Counted from the first letter of the stretch, positions 32,586 to 41,498 are shown. The stretch: 64,000 nt of DNA from Halosimplex litoreum (GCF_016065055.1 NZ_CP065856.1:4091836-4155835); one strand, 5' to 3'. The notes: a model not told the origin generated them from the letters alone. Program-made: numbers and translations.

Positions 32586-32745
32586 CGCGGCGCGGCCGGG
32601 CTCGCGGGTGGTCTATCGGTGTCGCGCCTGCGGATTCGAGTTCGCCGTCGGAGCGGTCGGAGCGGTCCCGTGCCCGCGGTGTGGCTGCATCGGCGACCAC
32701 GACCGGACGGGGACGCACACGGGGGCAACGGATGGTGGCCCCTGA
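32578..32745 (+). CDS. Mini zinc-ribbon protein
   Basis: 55-aa protein dominated by one zinc ribbon: YRCRACGFEF at residues about 13-22 and VPCPRCGCIGDH about 29-39, giving Cys-x2-Cys twice. The ends are short and Gly/Thr-rich. It overlaps the previous gene by 8 nt and the next by 14 nt, so the three are made together. Rubredoxin-like metal binding or nucleic-acid contact are possible; nothing decides it. Confidence 0.6.
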   Translation: MGDAARPGSRVVYRCRACGFEFAVGAVGAVPCPRCGCIGDHDRTGTHTGATDGGP

Positions 32746-32929
32746 GGACCTGGCCGACCTGCTGGCGGACCCCTACCGGGTCGCCTGTCCGAACGGCCAC
32801 ACGGCGCTGAAACCCGCCACGACGACGCCAAGCGCCTACTGTCGGACCTGTCACGAGTCGTATCACGCGAACGAGCTGGTCGACAGACGGGTCGACTCCT
32901 GCAAACCGTACCGCAACGGGAACGGTTAA
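32732..32929 (+). CDS. Small zinc-finger protein
   Basis: 65 aa with a likely zinc site built from ACPNGHTAL (Cys and His) and SAYCRTCHESYH (Cys-x2-Cys). N-terminal helix EDLADLLADPYRV precedes it. Ends in a basic CKPYRNGNG. The start overlaps the previous gene by 14 nt. The family looks like other haloarchaeal single-finger proteins of unknown function. Confidence 0.6.
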   Translation: MVAPEDLADLLADPYRVACPNGHTALKPATTTPSAYCRTCHESYHANELVDRRVDSCKPYRNGNG

Positions 32930-33180
32930 GTATGTGTGGCAATAACATGCAGTTGGAGCCATACGGGGCTCCCGACGTGAATCAGCGTCGTGAACTCCCG
33001 GAACATTGGCACCGTGCACGAACAAGCGGGCGACTCGCGACGGGTCCTGGCCACCCCGTCGCACCTCGAGGCTTTTATCGGCGTAACTCGGTGAGAGCAA
33101 CTAGTTCTGCGTCGCTACGGAGTGATTTCGGTTACCAGATGAAAGGTCGCGAGTCCGAGAACACTACCTCGACGGCGAAC

Positions 33181-33506
33181 GCAAACAGCGTGAAAGCCCC
33201 CGTCCGCTCCGGTCGAGGGCCTCGCTGCGCGCTCCACTCGCTCCGCTCGTTGCAGTGCTTATTCCGAGAGAGCAAGCTCTCTCGACGTTCGCCTCACCAC
33301 GTTCGGCTCACCGTCGGCCGTCTTCCCGGAGCGGACGGCCCCTTTTATACCTACCCGCACAGACTGACCGGCCAGCCGACACGGGCGGGAATGAAAGGGG
33401 CGACTCGCTCGACGACGGCGGACGAAGCAAGCACCGCAGGCCGAAGGCCGAGGAGCACAGCGAGGCCCCCCAAGTCGAGCGAGTCGGGGCTTTCACGCTG
33501 TTCGCG
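33181..33506. mobile_element. MITE-like inverted-repeat element (about 320 nt)
   Basis: AACAGCGTGAAAGCCCC (33184-33200) and GGGGCTTTCACGCTGTT (33486-33502) are exact reverse complements; with one mismatch the match reaches about 21 bp. Further in, 33214-33233 and the AGCGAGGCCCC segment near 33458-33470 also pair, so each arm spans roughly 80 nt. A central perfect stem CGAGAGAG-CAAG-CTCTCTCG lies near 33270-33290. No transposase or clear target duplication is seen. Confidence 0.55.
33343..33351 (+). promoter_or_regulatory. Orphan TATA box inside the inverted-repeat element
   Basis: TTTTATACC is a canonical haloarchaeal TATA element. Initiation would fall near 33370-33376. The only open frame after it (ATG 33390, 57 codons) has no coding character, so a non-coding transcript is the more natural product. 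Confidence 0.4.
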
Positions 33507-33636
33507 GGCAGAAGTCAGCCGGCAGCCGGGGCCGACAGATCGCGACCCACCGGACTGTTCGTGACGACCGTGATCGGTCGAACGCTTCGAACGTCTCGGC
33601 CAGTAACTCTATTGGGAAGGACGGAAACGAGAGTGT

Positions 33637-34356
33637 GTGAACGGACGCTGGGGCGGTCGCGGAATCTCGGAGAACGTCGTCCTGCTGGCGATGGGACTGG
33701 CGGCACTGTTGCTGGCGATGTCGCTGGTCGCGTCGCTCTCGGGCGGGCCGACCGACCCCGACCGGCCGCGGGCGAGTTTCGTCTTCGAGCCCGACGGGAC
33801 GGACGTGGTCGTCACCCACTTCGGCGGCGACCGCATCAACGGCTCACAGCTCGCCGTCAGGTCGGCGGCGCGCGGGCGGCTCGGGACCTTCGCCGACACC
33901 GACGGCGGCGCCTGCGCGACGCCGGTCGAGAACGTCACCCGCGGCAGCGAGTGCCGGGTCCCCGACGCGGTCTACGAGCAGCTCTACGTCGTCTGGAACG
34001 GCCCCGGGGACGACCGGCTCGTCCTCGACGGCCGTCCCGCGGACCCGACGCCCTCGCCGACCCCGACTGCGACGCCGACACCCACCGCGACCCCGACGGC
34101 CACTCCCACCCCGACGCCGACCCCCACACCGACCTCGACACCGGACGCGGTGACGCCCGGGACGCCGGGCAACGGGACGGCTGGGCCGAACGGGACCGCC
34201 AGCCCGGGACCGAACGGCACGGTCGCACCCGAGGGCACAGCCGCGCAGAACGGGACGAGCGAGCCGGTCGGGACGGATACGCCCTCCGGAACGCCGACCG
34301 GCGCGGCGACGCCGTCTGGTCCCGAGTCGCGGACGCTCGCTCGTGCGGACGGATGA
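33637..34356 (+). CDS. Type IV pilin-like protein with Thr/Pro-rich ectodomain
   Basis: 239 aa from a GTG start. The N-terminal class III signal is GRGISENVVLLAMGLAALLLAMSLVASL; cleavage should fall before ISEN or close by. A beta-rich domain with a Cys pair (GGACATPVENVTRGSECRVP) follows, then about 40 residues of TPTP/TATP repeats and Asn-Gly-Thr sites (potential N-glycosylation), ending in Ser/Thr/Pro. It is an orphan, with no assembly ATPase nearby. Similar layout to the pilin at 9130-9618 but with a much longer stalk. Confidence 0.75.
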   Translation: MNGRWGGRGISENVVLLAMGLAALLLAMSLVASLSGGPTDPDRPRASFVFEPDGTDVVVTHFGGDRINGSQLAVRSAARGRLGTFADTDGGACATPVENVTRGSECRVPDAVYEQLYVVWNGPGDDRLVLDGRPADPTPSPTPTATPTPTATPTATPTPTPTPTPTSTPDAVTPGTPGNGTAGPNGTASPGPNGTVAPEGTAAQNGTSEPVGTDTPSGTPTGAATPSGPESRTLARADG

Positions 34357-34471
34357 CCGACGCCGCCGGCGAGGGGTTCTTGTCTCCCGGCGCCGGAGAG
34401 AAGGCAGAAGCGATGAGCGCGAGCGAGCGCCGAGCCGTGGGGCGACGACCGGTGCCTGCGGGAGGGCACCG

Positions 34472-35833
34472 ATGAGCGGCGATCTGGGGAGCCTCGGCGC
34501 CGACGCGACGCCCGACCAGATACTCTGTCACGTCGACATGGACTGCTTCTACGCGGCGTGTGAGCGCCTGCGCGAACCCGCGCTGGAGGGCCAGCCGCTC
34601 GTCGTCGGGATGGGCTACGAGTCGGCGGAGACCCACGGCGCGGTCGCCACCGCCAGCTACGAGGCCCGCGCGTTCGGCGTCGAGAGCGCGATGGCCATCT
34701 CCGAGGCGCTCGAACGGCTCCCGCGGAAGGTCGAGGCCGCGCGGGACCCGGATCTCGACGTCGAGGAGGCGGGGTTCTACCGCCCGGTCGATCTCGAGTA
34801 CTACGACGACGTCGCCGCGGACGTGAAGGCGGTTCTCCACGACGCGGCAGAGGTGGTTCGGGAGGTCAGCATCGACGAGGCGTATCTCGACGTGACCGAC
34901 CGCGTCGTCTGGGGCGGCGACGACGTGAGCGACGACGACGTGGGCGACGGCGACCCGCACCCGGTCGAAACCTTCGCCCGCAGTCTCAAAGAGCGCATCG
35001 AGGCGGAGGCCGGGGTCGTCGCGAGCGTGGGCGTCGCGCCGACGATGAGCGCGGCGAAGATCGCCAGCGACTACGACAAACCGGACGGCCTCGTCGTCGT
35101 CGAACCGGGCGAGGTCCGTGACTTCCTCGCGCCGCTGGACGTGGCCGAGATCCACAACGTCGGGCCGGTCACCGCCCGGCAGTTGCGCGAGATGGGTATC
35201 GAGACTGCGGGCGACCTGGCCGCCGCCGACCCCGAAGACGTCCGGGAAGCGTTCGGCGAGCGCGGGCTGGCCGTCCGGCGCTACGCCCGCGGCGAGGACC
35301 CACGCGAGGTGACCCCCGTCGGCGAACCCAAGAGCCTCTCCCGGGAGTCGGCGTTCACCGAGCCGACCGACGACGGCGAGCGCAAGCGCGAGAAGGTCCG
35401 CGCGCTGGCCGCGGACGTGGCCGAGCGCGCCCAGCGCGAAGGCGCTCTCTACCGGACGATCGGGATCAAGGTCGTCACGCCGCCCTACGACGTGAACACG
35501 CGCGCCGAGTCGCTCCCGGGACCGGTCGACGACCCGGACCTGCTGGAGTCGACGGCACTGGATCTCCTGGCGGAGTTCGCGGAGGAGCAGGTCCGCAAAC
35601 TGGGCGTTCGCGTCTCGAAGCTCGACTTCGCCGAGAGCGACCAGGCCAGCCTCGCCGGGTTCGAGGGGCGATCGTCCGGGACGAGCGACGGCGAGACGAC
35701 GGACAGGGCGACGACCGACGGCGAGCGAGGCGCGTCCGCCGAGGACGAGGCGGACGGGGACGAGGCGGGGGAGGAGACGGGGCGGGCCGAACCGGACCCA
35801 GAGGGCCAGCGCTCGCTGTGGGAGTACGAGTAA
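34472..35833 (+). CDS. dinB: DNA polymerase IV (Y-family, DinB)
   Basis: Translesion polymerase, 453 aa. Catalytic motifs are HVDMDCFYAACE (residues about 20-31) and SIDEAYLDVT (about 133-142), then the thumb helix-hairpin-helix HNVGPVTARQLREMGI and the little-finger domain. Haloarchaea-type acidic insertion GGDDVSDDDVGDGDPHP sits in the palm. The C-terminus carries a PCNA-binding PIP box, QRSLWEYE (Q-x2-L-x2-Y), after a disordered acidic linker. The ATG at 34472 is chosen; upstream in-frame sequence belongs to the intergenic region. Confidence 0.96.
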   Translation: MSGDLGSLGADATPDQILCHVDMDCFYAACERLREPALEGQPLVVGMGYESAETHGAVATASYEARAFGVESAMAISEALERLPRKVEAARDPDLDVEEAGFYRPVDLEYYDDVAADVKAVLHDAAEVVREVSIDEAYLDVTDRVVWGGDDVSDDDVGDGDPHPVETFARSLKERIEAEAGVVASVGVAPTMSAAKIASDYDKPDGLVVVEPGEVRDFLAPLDVAEIHNVGPVTARQLREMGIETAGDLAAADPEDVREAFGERGLAVRRYARGEDPREVTPVGEPKSLSRESAFTEPTDDGERKREKVRALAADVAERAQREGALYRTIGIKVVTPPYDVNTRAESLPGPVDDPDLLESTALDLLAEFAEEQVRKLGVRVSKLDFAESDQASLAGFEGRSSGTSDGETTDRATTDGERGASAEDEADGDEAGEETGRAEPDPEGQRSLWEYE

Positions 35834-35884
35834 GTCGGGCGGAGATACTGGGGATTGTTATCCGAGAGCGTCCAACGGCGAGCC

Positions 35885-36604
35885 ATGCGACTGGCACGAC
35901 TGCAGACTCCCGAGGGGGTCGTCGAGGGCCGCTACGAGGACGGGACCGTCGTCACCGACCACGGCGAGTACGTCGTCGGCCGCGACGGCGAGTTGACCTA
36001 CCCCTGTTCCCCGTCGGCGCTGTACTGCGTCGGACGCAACTACGCCGAGACGCTCGACCAGATGGACTACGAGCGCCCCGAGGAACCGGACTTCTTCATC
36101 AAGCCCCCCGCCGCTCTCGTCGGTCCCGAGGACCCGATCCGGTACCCCGAGTGGACCGACGAGCTCACCTACGCCGGCGAACTCGTCGCCGTGATCGACG
36201 AACGCTGTCGCGACGTGGCGCCCGAGGACGTCCCCGAAGTGGTCCGCGGGTACACCGTGATGAACGACGTGGACGCGCTCGACCAGCAGGGTCGAACCGC
36301 GCGGAAAGCGTTCGACACGTCGGCGCCGCTGGGACCGTGGATCGAGACGGACGTCGATCCGACGGCGCTGGACATCGAGACCACCGTCGGCGGCGAGCAG
36401 CGCCAGGACGCCACCACCGAGCTGATGCTGTTCGACCCCTACGAGGTCGTCTCCTATCTCTCCCGGCGGTTCACCTTCCGACCCGGCGACTGCGTCGCGT
36501 TCGGCAGCCCGGCGAATCCGGGGACGGTCGAACCCGGCGAGACCGTCGAGATAACCTACCGGGGCGTCGGGACGCTGCGGAACGAGGTCGTCGGGAGCGA
36601 GTGA
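35885..36604 (+). CDS. Fumarylacetoacetate hydrolase family enzyme
   Basis: 239-aa FAH-fold enzyme acting on a 2-oxo or beta-dicarbonyl acid (hydrolase, decarboxylase or isomerase). Seen are CVGRNYAETLDQM, PDFFIKPPAALVGPED, ELTYAGELVAVIDE with the metal-binding Glu pair, and GYTVMNDVDALDQQGR. The haloarchaeal sequence replaces the usual NDVTARD with NDVDALD. C-terminal FRPGDCVAFGSPANPGTVEPGE is typical. A weak TATA-like element lies upstream. Substrate unknown. Confidence 0.88.
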   Translation: MRLARLQTPEGVVEGRYEDGTVVTDHGEYVVGRDGELTYPCSPSALYCVGRNYAETLDQMDYERPEEPDFFIKPPAALVGPEDPIRYPEWTDELTYAGELVAVIDERCRDVAPEDVPEVVRGYTVMNDVDALDQQGRTARKAFDTSAPLGPWIETDVDPTALDIETTVGGEQRQDATTELMLFDPYEVVSYLSRRFTFRPGDCVAFGSPANPGTVEPGETVEITYRGVGTLRNEVVGSE

Positions 36605-36684
36605 CCGACACCGGCGTCTATCGGGGATGGTGCGAGGTTCCGCGACCGTCGGGGTAAAGACACTCCACGGGGTAGGGGCGTCCA

Positions 36685-37998
36685 GTGAACGGGAACGACA
36701 GGGCGATCACGGGGATCGCGTCGCTGGCCCACGGGGCGGTCCACACCTACGAGATGACGGTCCCGCTGTTCGTCGTCGTCTGGCTCGTCGAGTTCGACGC
36801 CATCCCGCTCGGCGTCGCGAGCGTCGACGTGACGACGGCGAGCGTCGGCGTGGTCGTCACGCTCGGTTACGGCCTGTTCGGCCTCGGCGCGCTCCCCGGG
36901 GGTATCCTCGTCGACCGGGTCGGCTCGCGGCGGCTCATCAGCGCCTGTCTGCTCGGGATGGGGCTGTCGTACGTCCTGCTCGGACTCGCGCCGAACATGC
37001 TCGTCGTCGCCGCGGCGCTGGTGCTGTGGGGCCTCTCAGCCAGCGTCTACCACCCCGCCGGCCTCTCGCTCATCAGCAAGGGCGTCGAGGAGCGCGGGAC
37101 GGGGCTTGCCTACCACGGCATCGCAGGCAACCTCGGCATCGGGCTCGGGCCGCTGGCGGCCGCAGTCATGCTGCTGTTCGTCGAGTGGCGCACGGTCGCG
37201 CTCGCCCTCGGCGCGCCGGCCGTCCTCGCAGCCGTCTACGCCGCTCGCGCGGACTTCGACGAGACCGCCGCGGTGACCGAGAGCGCGGCTACCGACGGCG
37301 GCGACTCGAAGGCGTCCAGCGGCGTCGACGATCTCGACGAGTTTCTCACCGAGTCGCGGCGGCTGCTGGTCGGCGGGTTCGCGCTCGTGTTCGTCGTCGT
37401 GATGTGTTCCGGGCTGTACTACCGCGGCGTCCTGACTTTCCTACCGGAGCTGCTGCGGAGCCTCCCCGGGTTCGAACCGGTCCCGGTCGACACGCTCCTG
37501 CCCGAGTCGATTCGGTCGACACTGGGCGTCGAGTCGGGGAGCGGCCAGACCCTGAAACCGCAGGACTACTTCTACTCCGGCCTGCTGCTGGTCGGCGTCG
37601 TCGGCCAGTACACCGGCGGGAAGCTCACCGACCGCATCCCTGTCGAGTACGGGCTGGCCGGGTCGTTCGGTGTGCTCGCGATCCTTGCGGTGCTGTTCGT
37701 CCCCGTCTCGCGGGCCGGTATCGGTCCGCTGGTGGTCCTCGGCGCGCTGCTCGGCGCGTTCCTGTTCGTCGTCCAGCCGATGTACCAGGCGACCGTCGCC
37801 GAGTACACGCCGTCGGGGACGCGCGGGCTCTCCTACGGGTTCACCTACCTCGGCGTGTTCGGCGTCGGCGCGCTCGGCGGCACCGTCGCCGGCGCCATCC
37901 TCGCCGTCGCGAACGCGACCGCCCTCTTCCTCACGCTCGCCGGCATCGCCGCCGTCGGCTCGGTCGTCGGGCTCGTTCTGGCCCGCCGGGCCGACTGA
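36685..37998 (+). CDS. MFS transporter
   Basis: 437-aa major facilitator with 12 predicted helices. N-terminal half has GVVVTLGYGLFGLGALPGGILVDRVGSRR (the G-x-L-a-D-r-x-G-r-r loop) and SVYHPAGLSLISKGV, which resembles fosmidomycin-resistance (Fsr)-type members. A cytoplasmic loop of about 40 residues separates the halves; the second half repeats GQYTGGKLTDRIPV. The start is a GTG at 36685. Substrate cannot be inferred. Confidence 0.85.
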   Translation: MNGNDRAITGIASLAHGAVHTYEMTVPLFVVVWLVEFDAIPLGVASVDVTTASVGVVVTLGYGLFGLGALPGGILVDRVGSRRLISACLLGMGLSYVLLGLAPNMLVVAAALVLWGLSASVYHPAGLSLISKGVEERGTGLAYHGIAGNLGIGLGPLAAAVMLLFVEWRTVALALGAPAVLAAVYAARADFDETAAVTESAATDGGDSKASSGVDDLDEFLTESRRLLVGGFALVFVVVMCSGLYYRGVLTFLPELLRSLPGFEPVPVDTLLPESIRSTLGVESGSGQTLKPQDYFYSGLLLVGVVGQYTGGKLTDRIPVEYGLAGSFGVLAILAVLFVPVSRAGIGPLVVLGALLGAFLFVVQPMYQATVAEYTPSGTRGLSYGFTYLGVFGVGALGGTVAGAILAVANATALFLTLAGIAAVGSVVGLVLARRAD

Positions 37999-38034
37999 GC
38001 CCGTCGGCGCCTCACCGACGGGACCGAACGCCGC

Positions 38035-38811
38035 TCAACAGAAGTTCTGCGTGGCGATCACCTGCGTCTGTCCACCCTCAGGGTCGAGGACGACGCCGAT
38101 CCCCTCGCGAGACCAGTAGGGCCGCAGGAGGTTCTCCCGGTGGCCCGGGGAGTTCATCCACCCTTCGACGATGCCGCGGGCGATCCGCGTCTCGTTGCCG
38201 TCGTAGCTGACGACGCCGCCCTCGGTCTGTACCGGCGTGTAGGCGTACGTGTACGCGAGGTTCTCGCCGCCGGTCACGTACCGGCGGCCGCCGGTGTCGA
38301 CCCGGCAGTCGTAGCCGAAGCGGTCGTAGCGGTCGAGCAGGGTCTGCCCGTCGGGCGCCGTGTGGGCGAAAAAGTCCTCGTCGGCCATTCGCCGGCTGTA
38401 GTACGTGGCGATTTCGGCCAGTTCCTCGTCGGAGGCCAGCGGTTCGAGACCGCGACCGCGGCGGATCTCGTTGACTCGATCGTGGATCACCCGCTCGATC
38501 CGTGTCGTGTTTATTTCGGCGGCGGTTCGGGCGTCGGCGACCGTGGTCGGCCCGTCGTCGGTCACCGCGACCGGGTCGGAGCCGCCGACGACCGTCGCCG
38601 ACGGGTCCGCGGGTCGGTCTTCCATCGTAGGGCCGGCCCCGTTCGGCACGTCGGACGCGGGACCCGGCCCACCGGGCTCGAGGAACCCCAGCCCGACCGC
38701 GGTCGCGACGACGAGGGCCAGAACGACGAGGAGCACGCCGACGGCGCTCCGACTGGCGAGCGCGAGATATCCGGGGGTCCGGAGGGCGTCGCGACGCCGG
38801 CGGTGGGCCAT
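38035..38811 (-). CDS. CAP/SCP-domain secreted or membrane-anchored protein
   Basis: 258 aa. N-terminal Arg-rich stretch and a hydrophobic helix (VGVLLVVLALVVATAVGLGFL) act as a signal anchor; an Ala/Asp/Pro/Thr linker follows. The CAP (SCP/PR1) domain, residues about 110-258, has VNEIRRGRGLEPLASDEELAEIATYYSRRMA, FFAHTAPDGQTL, GGENLAYTYA and WMNSPGHRENLLRPYW, the classic His/Glu/His cavity. Such proteins are extracellular; function unknown. Confidence 0.88.
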   Translation of the reverse strand: MAHRRRRDALRTPGYLALASRSAVGVLLVVLALVVATAVGLGFLEPGGPGPASDVPNGAGPTMEDRPADPSATVVGGSDPVAVTDDGPTTVADARTAAEINTTRIERVIHDRVNEIRRGRGLEPLASDEELAEIATYYSRRMADEDFFAHTAPDGQTLLDRYDRFGYDCRVDTGGRRYVTGGENLAYTYAYTPVQTEGGVVSYDGNETRIARGIVEGWMNSPGHRENLLRPYWSREGIGVVLDPEGGQTQVIATQNFC

Positions 38812-38872
38812 CGTGCGGGTCTAGCCGGCGCGCGCGGAAAGCCTCGTCGCCGGTGCGCCGCGCCTCCAGCGC

Positions 38873-39292
38873 TCAGTCGACGCCGTTCTCCAGGTTCTCC
38901 AGCAGCTTGCCGACGAACAGGCCCATCCGCGGGGACAGTTCGTCGTGTTCGAGAGTCTCGGTGGGGTGGGCGGCCATCGTCTCGACGAAGCGCTCGCCGA
39001 AGGTCATGGTGTGCATCATGTCGACCACGTCGACGGTCAGGCCGGCGTCGGAGGTGTCCATCTCGGGGTGGCGCTCGCGCTCGGTGTGGGAGTAGCTGAT
39101 CGTCCACGAGGGGCCACCCACCGCGTCGAGCACCGCGTCGAGCGGCCCGATCTCCAGCGGTCCGTCGGGCGCGCCGACGTAGACCGTTCCCTCCTCGACG
39201 TGGGTCTCGTAGCGCGTCACTGTCCCGTCCACTCCATCGGTCGCGACCACTCTACGTCCGATTCGGGCTCCGTTGGTAAATGTATTGACCAT
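38873..39292 (-). CDS. Conserved hypothetical haloarchaeal protein
   Basis: 139-aa acidic cytosolic protein with no recognised domain. The sequence has two parts: a beta-rich N-terminus (VVATDGVDGTVTRYETHVEEGTVYVG) and a helical C-terminus (MMHTMTFGERFVETMAAHPT, LFVGKLLENLENG). No membrane segment. Divergent from the DUF87 ATPase gene, with 106 nt between the starts. Confidence 0.6.
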   Translation of the reverse strand: MVNTFTNGARIGRRVVATDGVDGTVTRYETHVEEGTVYVGAPDGPLEIGPLDAVLDAVGGPSWTISYSHTERERHPEMDTSDAGLTVDVVDMMHTMTFGERFVETMAAHPTETLEHDELSPRMGLFVGKLLENLENGVD

Positions 39293-39398
39293 CGCAGTGC
39301 TGTCGTCGACGGCGGGGAGGCTCCCGAGCGGCGGAGTTTCGGGCGTCAGACCTCCGTCTGACGGGGGCTTATGGCTCGGCCGCGGGTGTCGATCGGTA

Positions 39399-41498
39399 AT
39401 GGCAGAGACAGAGTCGATCACCGTCGCGGACGTGAGCGACGGGCCCTGTGGGAGCGGCGAGCCGGGCCGGGCCGTCGACCTGCCGGTCGTCGAGCTGTTG
39501 ACCGGCCGCGGGTTCGTCACCGGCAAGTCCGGTTCGGGGAAGTCCAACACGGCCAGCGTCGTCGTCGAGAAGCTGCTCGACAACGGCTTCGGCATGCTCA
39601 TCGTCGACATCGACGGCGAGTACTACGGCCTCAAGGAGGAGTACGAGATCCTCCACGCCGGCGCCGACGACGAGTGCGACATCCAGATCACCGTCGAGCA
39701 CGCCGAGAAGATCGCCACGCTCGCGCTGGAGCAGAACGTCCCCATCATCCTCGACGTCTCCTCCTTTCTCGACGAGGAGGAGGCCGCCGACCTCCTCACC
39801 GAGGTCTCCAAGCGCCTGTTCGCGAAGGCCAAGAAGCTCAAACAGCCGTTCCTGATGCTCGTCGAGGAGGTCCACGAGTGGATCCCCCAGAAGGGCAGCG
39901 TCGGCGAGTGCGGCAAGATGCTCATCAAGATCTCCAAGCGCGGCCGCAAGCACGGCCTGGGTATCGTCGGCATCAGCCAGCGGCCCGCCGACGTGAAGAA
40001 GGACTTCATCACCCAGTGCGACTGGCTCGTCTGGCATCGGCTCACCTGGAACAACGACACCAAGGTCGTCAAGCGGGTGCTCGACGGCGACTACGCCTCC
40101 GCCGTCGAGGACCTAGACGACGGCGAGGCGTTCATGATGAACGACTGGGCCGAGGAGATCCAGCGGGTGCAGTTCCGCCGCAAGCAGACCTTCGACGCCG
40201 GCGCCACGCCCGGACTCGACGACTTCGAACGGCCCGACCTCAAATCGGTCAGCGACGATCTGGTCTCCGAGCTCGCGGAGATCAGCGAGGAGAAAGAACA
40301 GACCGAGGACCGCATCGCCGAGTTGCGCGAGCAGCTGGACGAGAAGAACTCGCGGATCGCGGAACTCGAAACCGAGCTGCAGGACGCGCGGGACATGCAA
40401 CGGATGGCCGACCAGTTCACGCAGGCGCTGGTCGACCACGTCAAGGGGTCGAACCCCGGCCGTACCGAGCAGGCGCGGATGCGCGACCGCCGCGCCGCGG
40501 CGAACGGTGATCAGTCGTCGTTCGACGACGCCGCCGAGTGGGTCGAGGGCGGCGAGGCGGTCCCGGAGGGCGGCGATCCGCCCCTGCCCGACGAGACCGC
40601 CCGCGAGGACGACGGCTACGACGATTCCACGATGACCTGGCCGGGCGACGAGGCCGCCCGCGCCGAGGCCTGGGAGGGCGGCCCCGACGCCCACGGCGAA
40701 CCCGTCGACGGCGCGGCCGACGAGGCGACCCTGGAAGACGCGACCGCCGACGCCGCCGCGAGCGACGACGGGATGTCGTTCGGCGGGATGGCCGGCGCGT
40801 TCGGTGACGACGCCGCGTCCGCGGAGGACGCCGCCACCGACGGTGGGACGGCGCCGCGGATCGGCGAGGGACTCGACGGGGGCGACGACGCGTCGATGAC
40901 CCGCGGGTTCGACGGCGTCGAGGCCGACCCGCTGGGCGACCGCGCGACCGACGCCTTCGAAGCGGGCACGTCGACGGCCGTCGACGACGAGGCGGTCGAG
41001 GACGCCGCCGCGTTCGCCCGCGACATCGCCGACGACCTGGCCGACCTGGCGCCCGAGACCCGACAGATGCTGCGGTACTACCGCGACCACGGGCCCGGAA
41101 CGCCGATGGACGCGCTGTTCGCCGCGGGCGGGGCCGACGACCGCACCGACGCCTACGCCCGCAATCGACGGCTACGCGTCCACGGTCTCGTCGAGCACGT
41201 CGGCCGCGGTCGCTACGACTACCGCGTCCCCGCGCTCCTGGCCGAGCGCACCGACTGCGAGTCGGTCGACTCGTTCGTCCGGCAGGCCGAGCGCGCGCTC
41301 GACGGCGACGACCTCGAGGCCCCGCCGACCGACGACGAGGGCGCCGAAGCGTCGGCTGCCGAGGACGCCACCGCGAACGAAGACACCGGCGACGGTCCCG
41401 ACGACCTGCCGGCCGACGACTCCGACACTCCCGACGACGACCCAGTCGACGACCTGTCGGTCGCGGCCGACAACGACGAAGTCGAGCTTCTCGACTGA
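39399..41498 (+). CDS. DUF87/HerA-type ATPase with coiled coil and acidic tail
   Basis: 699 aa. The ATPase has Walker A GKSGSGKSNT (residues about 44-53), LIVDIDGEYYGL, a Walker B-like LMLVEEVHEWIP, and RGRKHGLGIVGISQRPADVKK, the HerA/DUF87 arrangement of hexameric DNA-translocating or membrane-linked ATPases. A coiled coil (EEKEQTEDRIAELREQLDEK) follows, then about 250 residues of acidic low complexity and a C-terminal wHTH-like segment (MLRYYRDHGPGTPMDAL). NurA, the usual HerA partner, is not nearby, so the partner is open. Confidence 0.82.
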   Translation: MAETESITVADVSDGPCGSGEPGRAVDLPVVELLTGRGFVTGKSGSGKSNTASVVVEKLLDNGFGMLIVDIDGEYYGLKEEYEILHAGADDECDIQITVEHAEKIATLALEQNVPIILDVSSFLDEEEAADLLTEVSKRLFAKAKKLKQPFLMLVEEVHEWIPQKGSVGECGKMLIKISKRGRKHGLGIVGISQRPADVKKDFITQCDWLVWHRLTWNNDTKVVKRVLDGDYASAVEDLDDGEAFMMNDWAEEIQRVQFRRKQTFDAGATPGLDDFERPDLKSVSDDLVSELAEISEEKEQTEDRIAELREQLDEKNSRIAELETELQDARDMQRMADQFTQALVDHVKGSNPGRTEQARMRDRRAAANGDQSSFDDAAEWVEGGEAVPEGGDPPLPDETAREDDGYDDSTMTWPGDEAARAEAWEGGPDAHGEPVDGAADEATLEDATADAAASDDGMSFGGMAGAFGDDAASAEDAATDGGTAPRIGEGLDGGDDASMTRGFDGVEADPLGDRATDAFEAGTSTAVDDEAVEDAAAFARDIADDLADLAPETRQMLRYYRDHGPGTPMDALFAAGGADDRTDAYARNRRLRVHGLVEHVGRGRYDYRVPALLAERTDCESVDSFVRQAERALDGDDLEAPPTDDEGAEASAAEDATANEDTGDGPDDLPADDSDTPDDDPVDDLSVAADNDEVELLD

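Larger units (their letters stand above)
32930..33636. other. 707-nt non-coding region containing a MITE-like element
   Basis: Open frames here are Arg/Ser-rich without haloarchaeal bias and I do not call them genes. The left part (32930-33180) carries a TATA-like GCTTTTATCGG near 33068-33078 with no gene after it. The right part is the inverted-repeat element at 33181-33506. The last 130 nt lead to the GTG start of the pilin gene at 33637. Confidence 0.55.

Noticed and set aside
33390-33564. Small open frame after the TTTTATACC element (57 codons)
   Set aside because: Composition is not haloarchaeal-protein-like and it crosses the inverted repeat; a non-coding transcript is more likely.
34021-34170. 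Recent duplication between the TP-rich repeats at 19.8-20.0 kb and 34.0-34.2 kb
   Set aside because: Both encode Thr/Pro/Ala stalks with the same codon bias; the DNA similarity is explained by low complexity.
39399-41498. HerA-based defence system
   Set aside because: The neighbours are an unrelated conserved protein and an acetyltransferase; no nuclease or second defence gene is present.
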